The notes under the pieces: model-generated | The model's input: the letters and a program-made list of their open reading frames with translations, nothing else | What the model was told of the DNA's origin: nothing | Database searches by the model: none | Part shown: positions 8,194-17,895 of the stretch, piece after piece | Layout: every line of letters starts with the position of its first letter | How positions within the stretch are numbered: the stretch's first letter is position 1 | Position numbers and translations under genes: made by a program | NCBI GenBank assembly: GCA_013791765.1 | Contig: VMTC01000063.1 | Location: forward strand, 1 to 64,000 | DNA: 64,000 nt | Direction: 5' to 3' | Origin: Rhodoferax sp. | Lineage (GTDB): Bacteria > Pseudomonadota > Gammaproteobacteria > Burkholderiales > Burkholderiaceae_C

Positions 8194-11100
8194 ATGACCC
8201 ATACTGATGATCGCGAGCAGGAATCAAGCAAGCTACAAAACTGGCTTGTGTTGCTCTATTTGTCGTTTGTGGTCTATGGCAGCCTGGTGCCACTTCACTA
8301 CGTGGATCGCGCGTGGGGCGACGCAATTCTAGCGTTCAGGAACATCCCCTTTCTGACGCTCGGCATTGATTCGCGCGCCGACTGGGTCTCCAACGGTGTG
8401 CTCTATGTCCCGGTCGGATTCCTCACAGCGCAGGTCCTGAGAAATAGATTCAAAAGCCTGCCACTTGCCCCTTTGCTCGTCTTCGCGGGTGTTTTCTCAA
8501 TGGCGCTGGCGGTGGCGGTGGAGTTTGTCCAATTGTTCTTCCCGCAAAGAACGGTGTCTCTCAACGACATCCTGGCGGAGTGTCTGGGTAGCCTGGTCGG
8601 CTTGGCGTTGTGGGCCCGTTATGCCTCTTGGTTCAGCACCATGATCGCCTCCCTGGTGGGCAAGCCGCAGCGGCTGAAAGTGCTCGCGCTTGACGGTTAT
8701 GCCTTTGCCTACCTTGCCTTTGCTTTGTTTCCTTTCGACTTTGTCGTGTCGTGGTCGGAGCTGGCTGCCCGGGTTGATTCGAACAGTTGGGCTTGGCTGG
8801 TCGCAGGCCATGCACCCTCGCCCATGCTGTTGGTGCTGCGCTTGTTAGCGGAAGTCGGCTTGACCTTGCCCTTTGGTCTCTTGCTGGCGCGCCACGCCGC
8901 CTTCGGTCTGGCCGGTTACAGGCAGGCTGTGCTCCTGGGCCTGTTGTTGGGAGGCGCGGTTGAAGCCTTGCAGTTCCTGATGGCCTCGGGAGTCGCGCAA
9001 GGACTGTCGGTTCTGACCCGATTGGCTGGCGTCTGTGGCGGCTTGGCGCTAAGTCGCTATGGTCATCGTTGGACTGCGGAGCAGTTCGCCGCCACGCTGC
9101 GGCGCTACACACCTGCCCTGGCGGCGGCGTATCTGGCCTTGTTACTTGAGCTCAACGGCTGGTTCACCGCCCATTGGCACGGGCTGGACGATGCAATTGC
9201 GCAGCTGGCGCAAGTCAAATTCATGCCGTTCTACTACCACTATTTCACGACCGAAGCGTTAGCGCTCTTCAGTCTGGTGGTGGTTACTGCGTCCTACATA
9301 CCGGTTGCCCTGCTGGCCTGGGCGCATCGACGTTGCGCTGCCTTTGCCGCCGCCATGGCATCAGTTCTTGCAATGGGTATCGAAGGCGGCAAGCTATTCA
9401 TTGATGGACTTCACCCGGATCCGACCAACATCTTGCTGGCGTGCGCGGCAAGCTGGACCGCGACGCGATTTTTGCAGCTCCTTGACCATCAGCAATCGCG
9501 GTCCATCAAGCCGATGGTCGTACTCCGCCCCTGGCTGCTTTTGTGCCTTGCGGCGATAGGCGTTTGGCTGGCAGCCTTTCCAGCCTTCCCAGTGCTTGTC
9601 GGCGTGGTGCTCGTTGCCTGCGCTGCGATGGTATGGCAGCGCCCCGCGTGGCTATTCGCAATTATTCCGGCAGCCTTGCCTGTATTTGACCTTGCGCCGT
9701 GGAGCGGTCGCTTCTTCTTTGACGAGTTTGACGCACTTGTGGTGGTGTGCCTGGCGCTCGCCTTTAGCCGTGTCCAGGCGCTGCCCCTTGCCAAGTCGCG
9801 CACCGATATTCCTTTCAGCATGGCAGTGGCCCTGGTTGTGCTGAGCTTTGCTGTCAGTGCGGTGCGAGGTCTGTTGCCGTTTCAACTGCCTGACGCAAAC
9901 TCTTTCAACAACTATTACAGCTCCTATAACGCCTTGCGGATAGTCAAGGGCGTGGCATTTGCATGGGCTGCCTATGGCCTGTTCCAGCGCCTTGGGGCGC
10001 ATGGCGTTGATGCGCGCCGCCAGTTTGGCTTTGGCATGGTCATTGGCTTGGGGCTGACCGTGGCCGTGATTTTTTGGGAGCGCGTGGCATTTAGTGGACT
10101 GTGGAATTTCACTGGAAGCTACCGCGTCACCGGCCCATTCTCGGCCATGCACACCGGGGGTGCCTATATCGAATGCTTCCTCGCTGCAGCCACGCCTTTC
10201 CTGGTTGTTCTCATGCTTGGGACAGCTCATCGGGCGCTGAGACTGGCCTGTTTCCTGCTCGTGCTGGCCACCACGTACGCGTTGATGGTCACATTTTCCC
10301 GGAACGGGTTCGTGGCTTTTGCGGTCGCTGTTGGTGTCGTGTTGCTGAGCGAAATGATCAGTGCCAAGCGCTTTGTTCGTCGCAGTATTTTTTTTGCCGG
10401 CATGACAGGCGCCATGTTGCTGGTTGCGCTGCCGATATTTGAGGGTGATTTTGCGCAATCGCGAATGGCAACTGTCAACGCCGATCTTAGGGTTCGCCAA
10501 TCGCATTGGCAGGATGCCGTCCGCATGCGTGATTCCGGTTGGGCCGCCTCAATGTTCGGCATGGGACTTGGACGCTTCCCTGAGACAAGCTATTGGCGAA
10601 GCGTCTCAAGCCCCAGGTCCGGCACCTACAGGCTGGAAGCCGAGGCAAATGGACGCCATTTGCGCTTGGGCGCGGGTGATTCCATTTACCTGGAGCAGTT
10701 GGTGTCGATTGAGCCGGGGAGAAAATATCTTTTGAAGCTCGATGCACGCCCAAACCGCCCCGACGCCAAGATCACGGTTCCGATTTGCGAAAAATGGATG
10801 TTGACCGCCTACAACTGCATTTGGCAGTCTTTCAATTTGGGCAAGGAATTCGGTCATTGGCGCAGCCTCGAAGCAGAAGTCTTCGCCAAAGATATCCCCA
10901 TCAGTCCCTGGTACAGCCAAAGAACCACCAAGCTCTCACTCTATTACGGTGTGCCTCAATCCACCGTCGATATTGATAATGTTCGCCTTGAAGCGGAGAC
11001 CGGCGAAAACCTGATCCGCAATGGCGACTTCAACCAGGGACTGGACCATTGGTTTTTCTCTGCCGATGGTCACCTGCAATGGCACATCAAAAGCTTATTT

Positions 11101-11364
11101 GTTGGCCTGCTCTTTGACCAAGGCTGGTTTGGCCTGGCGGCAATGGGCAACTTGTTCCTGCTCGCACTAGGCCGGGCAGCCATGGACGCATTGAGGGGTG
11201 ACGCCGATGCCAGCGCTGGCCTGGCGGCGCTTTGCAGCCTTTTGGTTGTCGGTCTCTTTGACACGCTCATCGATTCGCCAAGATTTTTGTTGTTGCTGCT
11301 TCTTTTGATGATCATGGCCGCTGCAAGGCCGGTCTTGCGACCGACTTCTGAGCGGCTCTATTGA
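8194..11364 (+). CDS. VanZ-like / O-antigen ligase-like fusion membrane protein with an extracytoplasmic jelly-roll-like insert
   Basis: 1056 residues, unusually long. Residues 1 to about 140 are a VanZ-type membrane unit (YGSLVPLHY, then DWVSNGVLYVPVGF and a segment near SLNDILAE). A second, weaker VanZ-like unit follows at about 170-430. From about 440 to 760 there is an O-antigen ligase/polymerase-like membrane region with a periplasmic GSYRVTGPFSAMHTGGAYIE loop and a TFSRNGF helix start. Residues of about 800-960 are soluble and beta-rich, with a NLIRNGDFNQGLDHWFF segment typical of CBM4/9-like carbohydrate-binding jelly rolls, followed by three more membrane segments. A polymerase or ligase of the exopolysaccharide at the periplasmic face is the most likely role. 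VanZ proteins are common in XrtA loci; the fusion is my reading. Confidence 0.75.
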   Translation: MTHTDDREQESSKLQNWLVLLYLSFVVYGSLVPLHYVDRAWGDAILAFRNIPFLTLGIDSRADWVSNGVLYVPVGFLTAQVLRNRFKSLPLAPLLVFAGVFSMALAVAVEFVQLFFPQRTVSLNDILAECLGSLVGLALWARYASWFSTMIASLVGKPQRLKVLALDGYAFAYLAFALFPFDFVVSWSELAARVDSNSWAWLVAGHAPSPMLLVLRLLAEVGLTLPFGLLLARHAAFGLAGYRQAVLLGLLLGGAVEALQFLMASGVAQGLSVLTRLAGVCGGLALSRYGHRWTAEQFAATLRRYTPALAAAYLALLLELNGWFTAHWHGLDDAIAQLAQVKFMPFYYHYFTTEALALFSLVVVTASYIPVALLAWAHRRCAAFAAAMASVLAMGIEGGKLFIDGLHPDPTNILLACAASWTATRFLQLLDHQQSRSIKPMVVLRPWLLLCLAAIGVWLAAFPAFPVLVGVVLVACAAMVWQRPAWLFAIIPAALPVFDLAPWSGRFFFDEFDALVVVCLALAFSRVQALPLAKSRTDIPFSMAVALVVLSFAVSAVRGLLPFQLPDANSFNNYYSSYNALRIVKGVAFAWAAYGLFQRLGAHGVDARRQFGFGMVIGLGLTVAVIFWERVAFSGLWNFTGSYRVTGPFSAMHTGGAYIECFLAAATPFLVVLMLGTAHRALRLACFLLVLATTYALMVTFSRNGFVAFAVAVGVVLLSEMISAKRFVRRSIFFAGMTGAMLLVALPIFEGDFAQSRMATVNADLRVRQSHWQDAVRMRDSGWAASMFGMGLGRFPETSYWRSVSSPRSGTYRLEAEANGRHLRLGAGDSIYLEQLVSIEPGRKYLLKLDARPNRPDAKITVPICEKWMLTAYNCIWQSFNLGKEFGHWRSLEAEVFAKDIPISPWYSQRTTKLSLYYGVPQSTVDIDNVRLEAETGENLIRNGDFNQGLDHWFFSADGHLQWHIKSLFVGLLFDQGWFGLAAMGNLFLLALGRAAMDALRGDADASAGLAALCSLLVVGLFDTLIDSPRFLLLLLLLMIMAAARPVLRPTSERLY

Positions 11365-11519
11365 ATGTCAGGATGCCATATCTGGATGGTGAGCCCCGTC
11401 GTGTCCGAATTGACATTGATCAAATGGCAACCGTACCTGCAGGCAAACAATTCCCGCTCGTCAGACCGTATGACTACCTTTGCCATCAACTATTGCCGCC
11501 AGGCGAACGGGTGTGCCCT

Positions 11520-12779
11520 ATGAAAGTTTTGTTCTTGACCCTGTGGTATCCCAATCGGCAGAACCCGGTGTCGGGAACCTTCGTGCATGAACAGGCGAAA
11601 TCGTTGCGAGAGGCGGGGTGCGACGTGCGGGTGATGCAGCCGCTCCCGATGACGCCATTCCCATTGCCCCTGTTCAAAAAATCCTACCGGGAATTGGCGT
11701 GCGTGCCTGACGAGGAGGACGATGCCGGTCAGCCGGTCTATCACCCGCGCTACCTGACGCTACCAGGACACAGCCTGTTTGAGCGAGTGGGTGACTGGAT
11801 GTTTCAAGCAATTCAAAATCGGCTGGCGGCCATCTACCAGGACTGGCGATTTGACATCATTCATGCCCACTCCACCTATCCATGCGGCTATGTGGCCAAT
11901 CGCTGCAGGGATGAGATGTTTCCTCACGTCAAGGTCGTGCATACCATTCACCGAACTTGCATCGTTGATGCGCCAAATTACAACCGGGCCTGCTTCAGGA
12001 AAGTCCGGGACAGCTTGGATGGAGCCGACTTCAATGTTTTTGTTAGCGGCGAAGGGATGCGGCTCGGGCATGAATATACGCAGGATCGAATTAGCGCATT
12101 CAGTCAGTACATCACCAACGGCGTGAACACTGAAACGTTCTCCCTTAGCGATGCAGAGCGGCAAGAAGTTGATGAGCTCAAGTCGACCCATGCCAAGAGC
12201 TGGAATCTGGTGTTTGTCGGCTACTTGAAGGAGATCAAAGGCATTAAGGAATTATTGGAGGCAACCAAGAATCTCGTGGCGCAGGGCCAGAAGAATTTGC
12301 GACTGTTTTTGGTAGGGGAAAACCAGTTGGGCTCCTACGTTGACGATTATGTCGCTGCGAGCGGTCTGCAGGATGTGGTGGTGCGGGTTGGCGCGGTGCC
12401 GCACCAGCGAGTAAAAATATGGATGCGTTTTGCCAGCGCCTTTATTCTGCCGTCGCATTCTGAGGGTACGCCGACCGTATTGTTTGAAGCTCTTTTTGTC
12501 GGGGTGCCGAGCATTTTTACCCACGTGGGCGGCGTCGGGGACATTGTGATGGACCGTCAAGAGGCGCTGTTGATACCCCCGCGTTCAGTAGCGGCCATCG
12601 AGAAGGCAATTGCAATTTTGATGCGCGATCCACTCTTGTGCCGCGAACTCGCAGGGCGTGGGCATGAACTCATCAGCGGCAAATTTACCTGGACTTTGAA
12701 TGCACAAGCGCACCAGCAGGTTTACCAACGGCTGCTTGGCATTGGCGCCGCTGGGCAAAGGGATTCGGAGCCAGCGTGA
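11520..12779 (+). CDS. Glycosyltransferase family 4
   Basis: 419 residues from the ATG at 11520, which starts MKVLFLTLWYPN as is normal for this family. An in-frame TTG at 11361 would add 53 unrelated residues and overlap the previous gene, so it is not used. GT-B fold: the N-terminal domain has GTFVHEQAKSL and IIHAHSTYPCGYVA. The C-terminal domain has VFVGYLKEIKGIKELLEA and LPSHSEGTPTVLFEALFVGVP, the latter with the two Glu of the EX7E donor-binding motif. It resembles glycosyltransferases that build exopolysaccharide repeat units on undecaprenyl carriers. The stop overlaps the GTG start of the next glycosyltransferase. The spacer 11365-11519 shows no feature I can name. Confidence 0.82.
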   Translation: MKVLFLTLWYPNRQNPVSGTFVHEQAKSLREAGCDVRVMQPLPMTPFPLPLFKKSYRELACVPDEEDDAGQPVYHPRYLTLPGHSLFERVGDWMFQAIQNRLAAIYQDWRFDIIHAHSTYPCGYVANRCRDEMFPHVKVVHTIHRTCIVDAPNYNRACFRKVRDSLDGADFNVFVSGEGMRLGHEYTQDRISAFSQYITNGVNTETFSLSDAERQEVDELKSTHAKSWNLVFVGYLKEIKGIKELLEATKNLVAQGQKNLRLFLVGENQLGSYVDDYVAASGLQDVVVRVGAVPHQRVKIWMRFASAFILPSHSEGTPTVLFEALFVGVPSIFTHVGGVGDIVMDRQEALLIPPRSVAAIEKAIAILMRDPLLCRELAGRGHELISGKFTWTLNAQAHQQVYQRLLGIGAAGQRDSEPA

Positions 12780-14059
12780 AAAAAATCCTGATGATTGCCT
12801 ACCACTTTCCGCCATTGGCAGGCAGCAGTGGCATACAACGCACACTGCGCTTTGTGCAGCATCTGCCGGCGCTGGGTTGGCAGCCGCTGGTGCTAAGCGC
12901 TGACCCCCGTGCCTATGAGAAAAGCAGTGGCGATTTGATGGCTGATGTCCCGCAGGGCACCGTGGTTCGCCGCGCGTTTGCGCTGGACACGGCGCGGCAC
13001 CTGCAACTCGGTGGACGTTACCTCGGCTGGATGGCCAGGCCGGACCGCTGGATCAGTTGGAAGTTCGCCGCCATCCGCGAGGGGCGCAGGATGATCGATG
13101 AGTTCAAACCGGATGTCATTTGGTCCACGTACCCGATTGCCACTGCGCATGTAATTGCGTCGGCGCTGCATCGAAAGACGGGTATTGCGTGGGTTGCGGA
13201 CTTTCGCGATCCGATGGCGCATGCGGGCTATCCCGCCGATCCGCGTACTTGGCGCAGCTATCAAGCCATTGAAGAAGATGCGCTCACTCGGGCAAGCTAC
13301 AGCGTGTTTACCACGCCCGGTGCGGCACACATGTACCAACAGCGCTACCCGGCTGCGGCCGAGCGCATCGTGGTGCTTGAAAACGGCTATGACGAGGAAA
13401 GTTTTTCTGCCCTCGCGCCACTGCAATCCGATGAATTGCGGGCCGTAGGCGTCGGCACGCGCCCTTTGTTGCTGCTGCACAGCGGCATTGTTTATCCATC
13501 GGAGCGGGACCCGACGCAACTGTTTGCTGCGCTTGGCCGTCTAAAAAAAGAGGGCGTGTTAACGACGGCTGATCTACGCATCCGGTTTCGTGCCTGCGTT
13601 CATGATGAACTCCTGCAACATCTGGCGAAAACTCATGGCGCCCAGGATTTCATTGAACTGTGTCCCGCAATACCCTACCGCGCGGCGCTCGCTGAAATGA
13701 TGGCGGTCGACGCGCTTCTGGTGATGCAAGCGCGCAATTGCAATGCCCAGATTCCCGCAAAAATCTATGAATACTTGCGCGCTGGCAAGCCCATTCTTGG
13801 GCTCACCGATGCCGCTGGCGACACGGCTGCCGTGCTGCGCGGGGCCGGGTTGAGTGACATCGCTGCACTTGATTCGGTCGATGCAATAGCCCACGTCCTG
13901 CCGACGCTGGTGCGCGACTGGCGACGCGGCAATTTGCGACTGCCGAAAGCGCTGGCGGTTCAGAAGGCATCGCGGCGCGGAAGATCAGAGTCCTTGGTAT
14001 CGCTTCTGGAACAGGTGGCACACCAAAGAGAGAGGAATTTTGTGCCCGTGTCAGGCTGA
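12776..14059 (+). CDS. Glycosyltransferase (GT-B, family 4-like)
   Basis: 427 residues with a GTG start at 12776 that overlaps the previous stop by four bases. The N-terminus (MIAYHFPPLAGSSGIQRTLRF) and the following PDVIWSTYPIATAHVIA and WVADFRDPMA segments are typical of a GT4 subgroup often found in exopolysaccharide clusters. The C-terminal domain has a HSGIVYPSERDP strand-loop and PAKIYEYLRAGKPILGL, which contains the acidic donor-binding region. It is likely cytoplasmic and acts on a lipid-linked acceptor. Sugar specificity cannot be predicted. A spacer of 126 bases follows before the next gene, the only real break in this run of glycosyltransferases. Confidence 0.8.
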   Translation: MKKILMIAYHFPPLAGSSGIQRTLRFVQHLPALGWQPLVLSADPRAYEKSSGDLMADVPQGTVVRRAFALDTARHLQLGGRYLGWMARPDRWISWKFAAIREGRRMIDEFKPDVIWSTYPIATAHVIASALHRKTGIAWVADFRDPMAHAGYPADPRTWRSYQAIEEDALTRASYSVFTTPGAAHMYQQRYPAAAERIVVLENGYDEESFSALAPLQSDELRAVGVGTRPLLLLHSGIVYPSERDPTQLFAALGRLKKEGVLTTADLRIRFRACVHDELLQHLAKTHGAQDFIELCPAIPYRAALAEMMAVDALLVMQARNCNAQIPAKIYEYLRAGKPILGLTDAAGDTAAVLRGAGLSDIAALDSVDAIAHVLPTLVRDWRRGNLRLPKALAVQKASRRGRSESLVSLLEQVAHQRERNFVPVSG

Positions 14060-14185
14060 CAAGCAAGTAAGCAGGCCCTTGCGCCGAGGACGTCCGATAT
14101 GTGATGCCCCAATTGACATTGATCAACTCAGGCTCTGGCGTCCCAGCCAAAAATTCCTCAACCAAGGCTCACAGAACTCCCTTCC

Positions 14186-15151
14186 ATGCACCGTGTCTCC
14201 ATCGTCATTCCTGTCTACCAAGGGGCCAGCACATTGCCCATTCTGGTCGAAGAGATTGCGCCTCTGACGCGTCAGCAGACCACGCCTGGCGCCAGGAGCT
14301 TCGTTGTTTGCGAAATCTTGCTGGTTCACGACTGCGGACCAGACCGGTCGGATAAAGCCATTGAATCTATTTGCGCTCAATATCCTTTTGCCAAGTCGGT
14401 CTGGTTGTCCCGAAATTACGGGCAACACGCCGCAACCTTGGCTGGCATGGCCAGCGCCACCGGCGACTGGGTGGTCACCATGGATGAAGATGGACAGCAA
14501 AACCCGGCAGACATTGGCCCGATGCTTGACTATGCCCTGGACTCGTCGCTGCAGCTGGTTTACGCCAAGCCCATCAACGCGGCGCCGCATGGCTGGCTTC
14601 GCAATGCCTTAAGTCAGGCCGCAAAAGCAATCAGCACTCAACTGTTGGGCAACAGCGCGATCGGACGCTTCAATAGTTTTCGCCTGGTCGATGGTGAAAT
14701 TGCACGAACCCTGGCCGCCTACTGTGGCAATGGTGTCTATCTGGACGTTGGGCTGTTCTGGGTCAGCGGCAGGATCGGACACTGTCCGGTTCGCCTGCGA
14801 AACGAATTAGACCGCCCCTCTGGCTATTCTTACTTCAAGCTATTGGGTCACTTCTGGAACCTGATACTGACCACCGGCACACGTCCGCTAAGGCTGATCA
14901 CCATCATGGGTTTCTTTTCCATGATTCTGGCGGTCGTCATTTCAGCCTATGCGCTGTACGGCAAGATATTCGGCCAGGTACCGGTTCAGGGCTGGGCCTC
15001 AATGCTAATTGTTGTCTCCTTTTTCTCGGGCAGCATTCTGACGGCTCTTGGCGTGATCGCCGAGTACCTGGCAGTCACAATGGGAATCGTCATGGGCAAG
15101 CCGTTGTATGTGGTGAGCACCAAACCAACGCGCCCGCCCGTTCTGCCATGA
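14186..15151 (+). CDS. Glycosyltransferase family 2, polyprenyl-phosphate sugar transferase-like, with C-terminal membrane helices
   Basis: 321 residues. The GT-A domain begins VSIVIPVYQGASTLPILVEE and has the DCGPDRS turn and the TMDEDGQQNP segment, in which the DED acidic cluster takes the place of the DXD motif. Two strong membrane helices lie at about 235-260 and 270-295, the layout of dolichyl/undecaprenyl-phosphate glycosyltransferases such as ArnC, GtrB and DPM1. It may load a sugar on undecaprenyl phosphate for a periplasmic modification. The GtrA family protein at 17892, the usual partner of such enzymes in flipping the loaded lipid, supports this. Its stop overlaps the start of the epimerase gene by four bases. 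Confidence 0.82.
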   Translation: MHRVSIVIPVYQGASTLPILVEEIAPLTRQQTTPGARSFVVCEILLVHDCGPDRSDKAIESICAQYPFAKSVWLSRNYGQHAATLAGMASATGDWVVTMDEDGQQNPADIGPMLDYALDSSLQLVYAKPINAAPHGWLRNALSQAAKAISTQLLGNSAIGRFNSFRLVDGEIARTLAAYCGNGVYLDVGLFWVSGRIGHCPVRLRNELDRPSGYSYFKLLGHFWNLILTTGTRPLRLITIMGFFSMILAVVISAYALYGKIFGQVPVQGWASMLIVVSFFSGSILTALGVIAEYLAVTMGIVMGKPLYVVSTKPTRPPVLP

Positions 15152-16098
15152 TGATCTCATGGGTCATCGGGAGCGGCGGGCTGTTGGGGACGGCACTTTG
15201 CCGTGCGTTGCATCGCAAGGGTGACGAACTTTTTGTGCCTGATAAGCGCCTTTGCTGGGGGGACGACCAAGCCCTGGCGGATCAAGTGGCAACGACCGTT
15301 GACAAGTTTGCATCAAGGGTGCAAGCCGTTGACCAGTGGCAACTCTATTGGGCTGCAGGTGTTGGAACGATGAGCAGTTCAGCCCAGGCGCTTGAGCCAG
15401 AAGCGCGCGCCCTGACTCAGGTCTTGAAGTCGATTGAGTCGCACCCACAAATCATGGCCAAGCCCGGCGCCATCGCCTTTGCCAGTTCGGCCGGCGCGAT
15501 TTACGCTGAGTCATCAGATGAAGTGATTACCGAGCGTTCGCAGCCGACACCAACAACCGCCTATGCTCGCGCGAAGCTGCTGCAAGAGGAACTGCTCGCT
15601 TCCTTTGTGAAAAGAAATCGTTGTGCGAGCGCGCTCATTGCAAGAATATCCACGCTGTATGGCCCCGGGCAGGCGAGCGCAAAGAAGCAGGGCCTGCTGA
15701 CGCACATGGCGCGCTGCATCCTGCGCAATCAGCCCATCCAAATCTATGTTCCGTTCGACACCATCCGTGACTACATTGCCGCTGACGATGCCGCGGAGGC
15801 GATGATCCGTGCCTTGGCTCGGATCGGCGAGCCACAACAGACTGTGATCAGAATTGTGGCCTCGGAGCGACCCACCACGATCGCAGAAATTGTTTCAATT
15901 TTCAAGCGAATTGCGCGACGTGGGCCGCGCATCGTGACCAGCGCGAGCCGTCTCTCAGGTCTGTACACACGGCGTGTGCAATTTCGCTCGATGGCGACAC
16001 AGGCAAGCCCCAGCCCGCCTGCCATGAGCCTCGCCGTTGGCATTGCGCAGCTGATGCTTCAAGAGCGTGTCAATCTGGCCCGTGGTGGCTCGCAATGA
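15148..16098 (+). CDS. NAD(P)-dependent epimerase/dehydratase family protein
   Basis: 316 residues of extended SDR type. The nucleotide-binding turn is GSGGLLGTALC close to the N-terminus, less canonical than GXXGXXG. The catalytic YXXXK appears as YARAK in TAYARAKLLQEELL, with the AFASSAGAIYAES strand supplying the Ser. The RISTLYGPGQ segment after it is typical of sugar epimerases and dehydratases. It probably makes or modifies a nucleotide sugar for the polymer; the exact reaction cannot be called. It starts inside the end of the GT2 gene (ATG at 15148, second ATG at 15151) and is followed after 27 bases by another GT2, so it sits in the same transcription unit. Confidence 0.75.
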   Translation: MMISWVIGSGGLLGTALCRALHRKGDELFVPDKRLCWGDDQALADQVATTVDKFASRVQAVDQWQLYWAAGVGTMSSSAQALEPEARALTQVLKSIESHPQIMAKPGAIAFASSAGAIYAESSDEVITERSQPTPTTAYARAKLLQEELLASFVKRNRCASALIARISTLYGPGQASAKKQGLLTHMARCILRNQPIQIYVPFDTIRDYIAADDAAEAMIRALARIGEPQQTVIRIVASERPTTIAEIVSIFKRIARRGPRIVTSASRLSGLYTRRVQFRSMATQASPSPPAMSLAVGIAQLMLQERVNLARGGSQ

Positions 16099-16125
16099 CT
16101 GGCACCAGACAGTGAGTCAACCACG

Positions 16126-16947
16126 ATGAAACCGCAAGTGTCTGTCTGCATACCGACTTATCGTGGGGTGGAGTTTCTGGGGAAAACGATCGACTCGGTC
16201 TTGAATCAAAGTTACCCCAATTTCGAGTTGTACATACTCGATGACAACTCCCCGGACGAGACGCCGAGCCTCATGTCGCGTTATGACGATCCACGTATCC
16301 GATACATCAGACACGCCTGCAACCTGGGCCCGCAAGGCAATTGGAATCGTTGCCTGGAGGTGGCCCAGGGCAAGTACTTCAAACTGCTACCGCATGACGA
16401 TTTGCTTGCGCCGGATTGTCTTGAAAAGCAGGTCGCGGTGCTGGAAAACGATCCCGCAGAACAGATTGCGCTGGTATTTGGCGCGCGCGACATCATCGAC
16501 ACCGATGGGCGGGTGTTGATGAGGCGCCGCCTCGGGCGGGACAAAGCCGGGCGAATTGAAAGCCGAGTCTTGATCAAGCGCTGCATTCGCGCTGGCACCA
16601 ATTTGATCGGTGAACCGGGCAACGGCCTGATCCGCCACGAGCTTATCAAAACCGTAGGGACCTATGACGCAAGTCATCCCTATCTGGTCGATCTGGACTA
16701 TTGGTTCAGGGTGCTTGCCCATGGCGACGGCTACTACACGTCGACGCAGACCTCCGCGTTTCGGGTCAGCCCAGGCTCCTGGAGTGTGGCCATTGGCGGA
16801 AAACAACATCGGGACTTCAAGGGCTTTGTCGACAAATTCAGGGCGGACACCAGATTCTGCATCTCGGGGGCAGACCGGACCATTGGTCTGGCCAAGGCTC
16901 ACCTCAATACCATCGCCCGCGCTGCTGTGTATCAGCTGATCTTCTGA
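16126..16947 (+). CDS. Glycosyltransferase family 2
   Basis: 273 residues, one GT-A domain and no membrane helix. It begins VSVCIPTYRGVEFLGKTIDSVLNQSYPNFE, continues with the DDNSPDETP loop, and has KLLPHDDLLAPDCL, in which the HDD stands for the metal-binding DXD. The region around GEPGNGLIRHELIKTVG and DLDYWFRVLAHGDGYY fits the acceptor side of exopolysaccharide GT2 enzymes. It likely adds one residue of the repeat unit in the cytoplasm. Neighbours are the epimerase upstream and a methyltransferase downstream in the same direction. Confidence 0.82.
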   Translation: MKPQVSVCIPTYRGVEFLGKTIDSVLNQSYPNFELYILDDNSPDETPSLMSRYDDPRIRYIRHACNLGPQGNWNRCLEVAQGKYFKLLPHDDLLAPDCLEKQVAVLENDPAEQIALVFGARDIIDTDGRVLMRRRLGRDKAGRIESRVLIKRCIRAGTNLIGEPGNGLIRHELIKTVGTYDASHPYLVDLDYWFRVLAHGDGYYTSTQTSAFRVSPGSWSVAIGGKQHRDFKGFVDKFRADTRFCISGADRTIGLAKAHLNTIARAAVYQLIF

Positions 16948-16971
16948 AAACATCCAAAAAATACGCTTGCT

Positions 16972-17895
16972 ATGCAGATGACGCCCGAATTTTCCTGTAT
17001 TCAATGCACCAGTTCTGCGGCTGTTCCTGTGTGGTCTGATTGCAAAGACTACTACCTGCAAAAGCCCTTGCGGGTCAGCTACGCCCGCTGTGTCAGTTGT
17101 GGTCTGATTCAACAGACGCCCATTCCAGCAGATGTGGCCGCTCTGTATGGCGCGTACCCGATTCATAAAAAGAAGTCGTGGCTGTACCGGCTTATGCGCG
17201 CGTGGGTCATGGGCTCCTGCTACTTTGACGCGCGAGGGTTTATTAGGGAATTCAAGAAGCCTGCATTGTTGCTTGACTTTGGTTGCGGCGATGGCTGGTT
17301 CCTGGATGAGAATAGGGCAAGAAACCTCAATCTCATTGGCTTCGAACCCGACCCTGCTCATGCGGCACTACTCTCACAGGTGCTTAAACTTCGTGTCTAT
17401 GCTGACGAACGAGACCTTGTGCGTGATCACGCGGGACTGGTGAACGTCGTCACCATGCACTTCGTGCTTGAGCATATTACGGACATCAATCATGCTTTTG
17501 AAACGGTCCATAAGCTCCTGAAACCAGATGGCATCTTCTATTTTGTTATTCCGAATATAGGCTCTTGGGAGGCGCGCCTCTTTGGCAAGAAGTGGCATAA
17601 CCTTGACGCACCGAGACACATCAGTTTTCCGCAAGCACCTTCGATCAAGCAACTTTCTGAGCGTTGGGGTTTCGATGTCGTCAAGAGCCAGTCGGCATCT
17701 TTTCCAAATGGTGTGGCTGCCAGCCTGTCGGTCGTGCTGACTGGGCGCTTCCGGTTCCCAGTCTATTTGCTGTTCCTGCCGGTTGGAATATTGCTTTCGC
17801 ATCTCTTTCCAAGTGGAAACACAGGGTATTTCCTGCGCAAAACTGGACCGAGGACGGCTGTTGATCGAGGGCGTCAGCCCGCCCGACCCCAATGA
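16972..17895 (+). CDS. Class I SAM-dependent methyltransferase with N-terminal zinc-ribbon-like Cys pairs
   Basis: 307 residues. Residues 1-50 carry two CXXC pairs (SCIQC and ARCVSC), as in sugar-modifying C- or O-methyltransferases that have a small zinc-binding N-terminus. The Rossmann core begins with LLLDFGCGDGWFL, the glycine-rich SAM-binding motif I, followed by the acidic strand end GFEPDP and the post-motif HFVLEHI. A hydrophobic stretch near residues 262-285 may anchor the C-terminus to the membrane. Likely role: methylation of a sugar of the repeat unit or of its lipid-linked intermediate. Its stop overlaps the GtrA gene by four bases (ATGA). Confidence 0.78.
   Translation: MQMTPEFSCIQCTSSAAVPVWSDCKDYYLQKPLRVSYARCVSCGLIQQTPIPADVAALYGAYPIHKKKSWLYRLMRAWVMGSCYFDARGFIREFKKPALLLDFGCGDGWFLDENRARNLNLIGFEPDPAHAALLSQVLKLRVYADERDLVRDHAGLVNVVTMHFVLEHITDINHAFETVHKLLKPDGIFYFVIPNIGSWEARLFGKKWHNLDAPRHISFPQAPSIKQLSERWGFDVVKSQSASFPNGVAASLSVVLTGRFRFPVYLLFLPVGILLSHLFPSGNTGYFLRKTGPRTAVDRGRQPARPQ

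Noticed and set aside
11408-14126. A 16-base exact repeat (11408-11423 and 14111-14126) upstream of two glycosyltransferase-type genes
   Set aside because: In 64 kb about one exact 16-base match is expected by chance; flanking bases are not similar.
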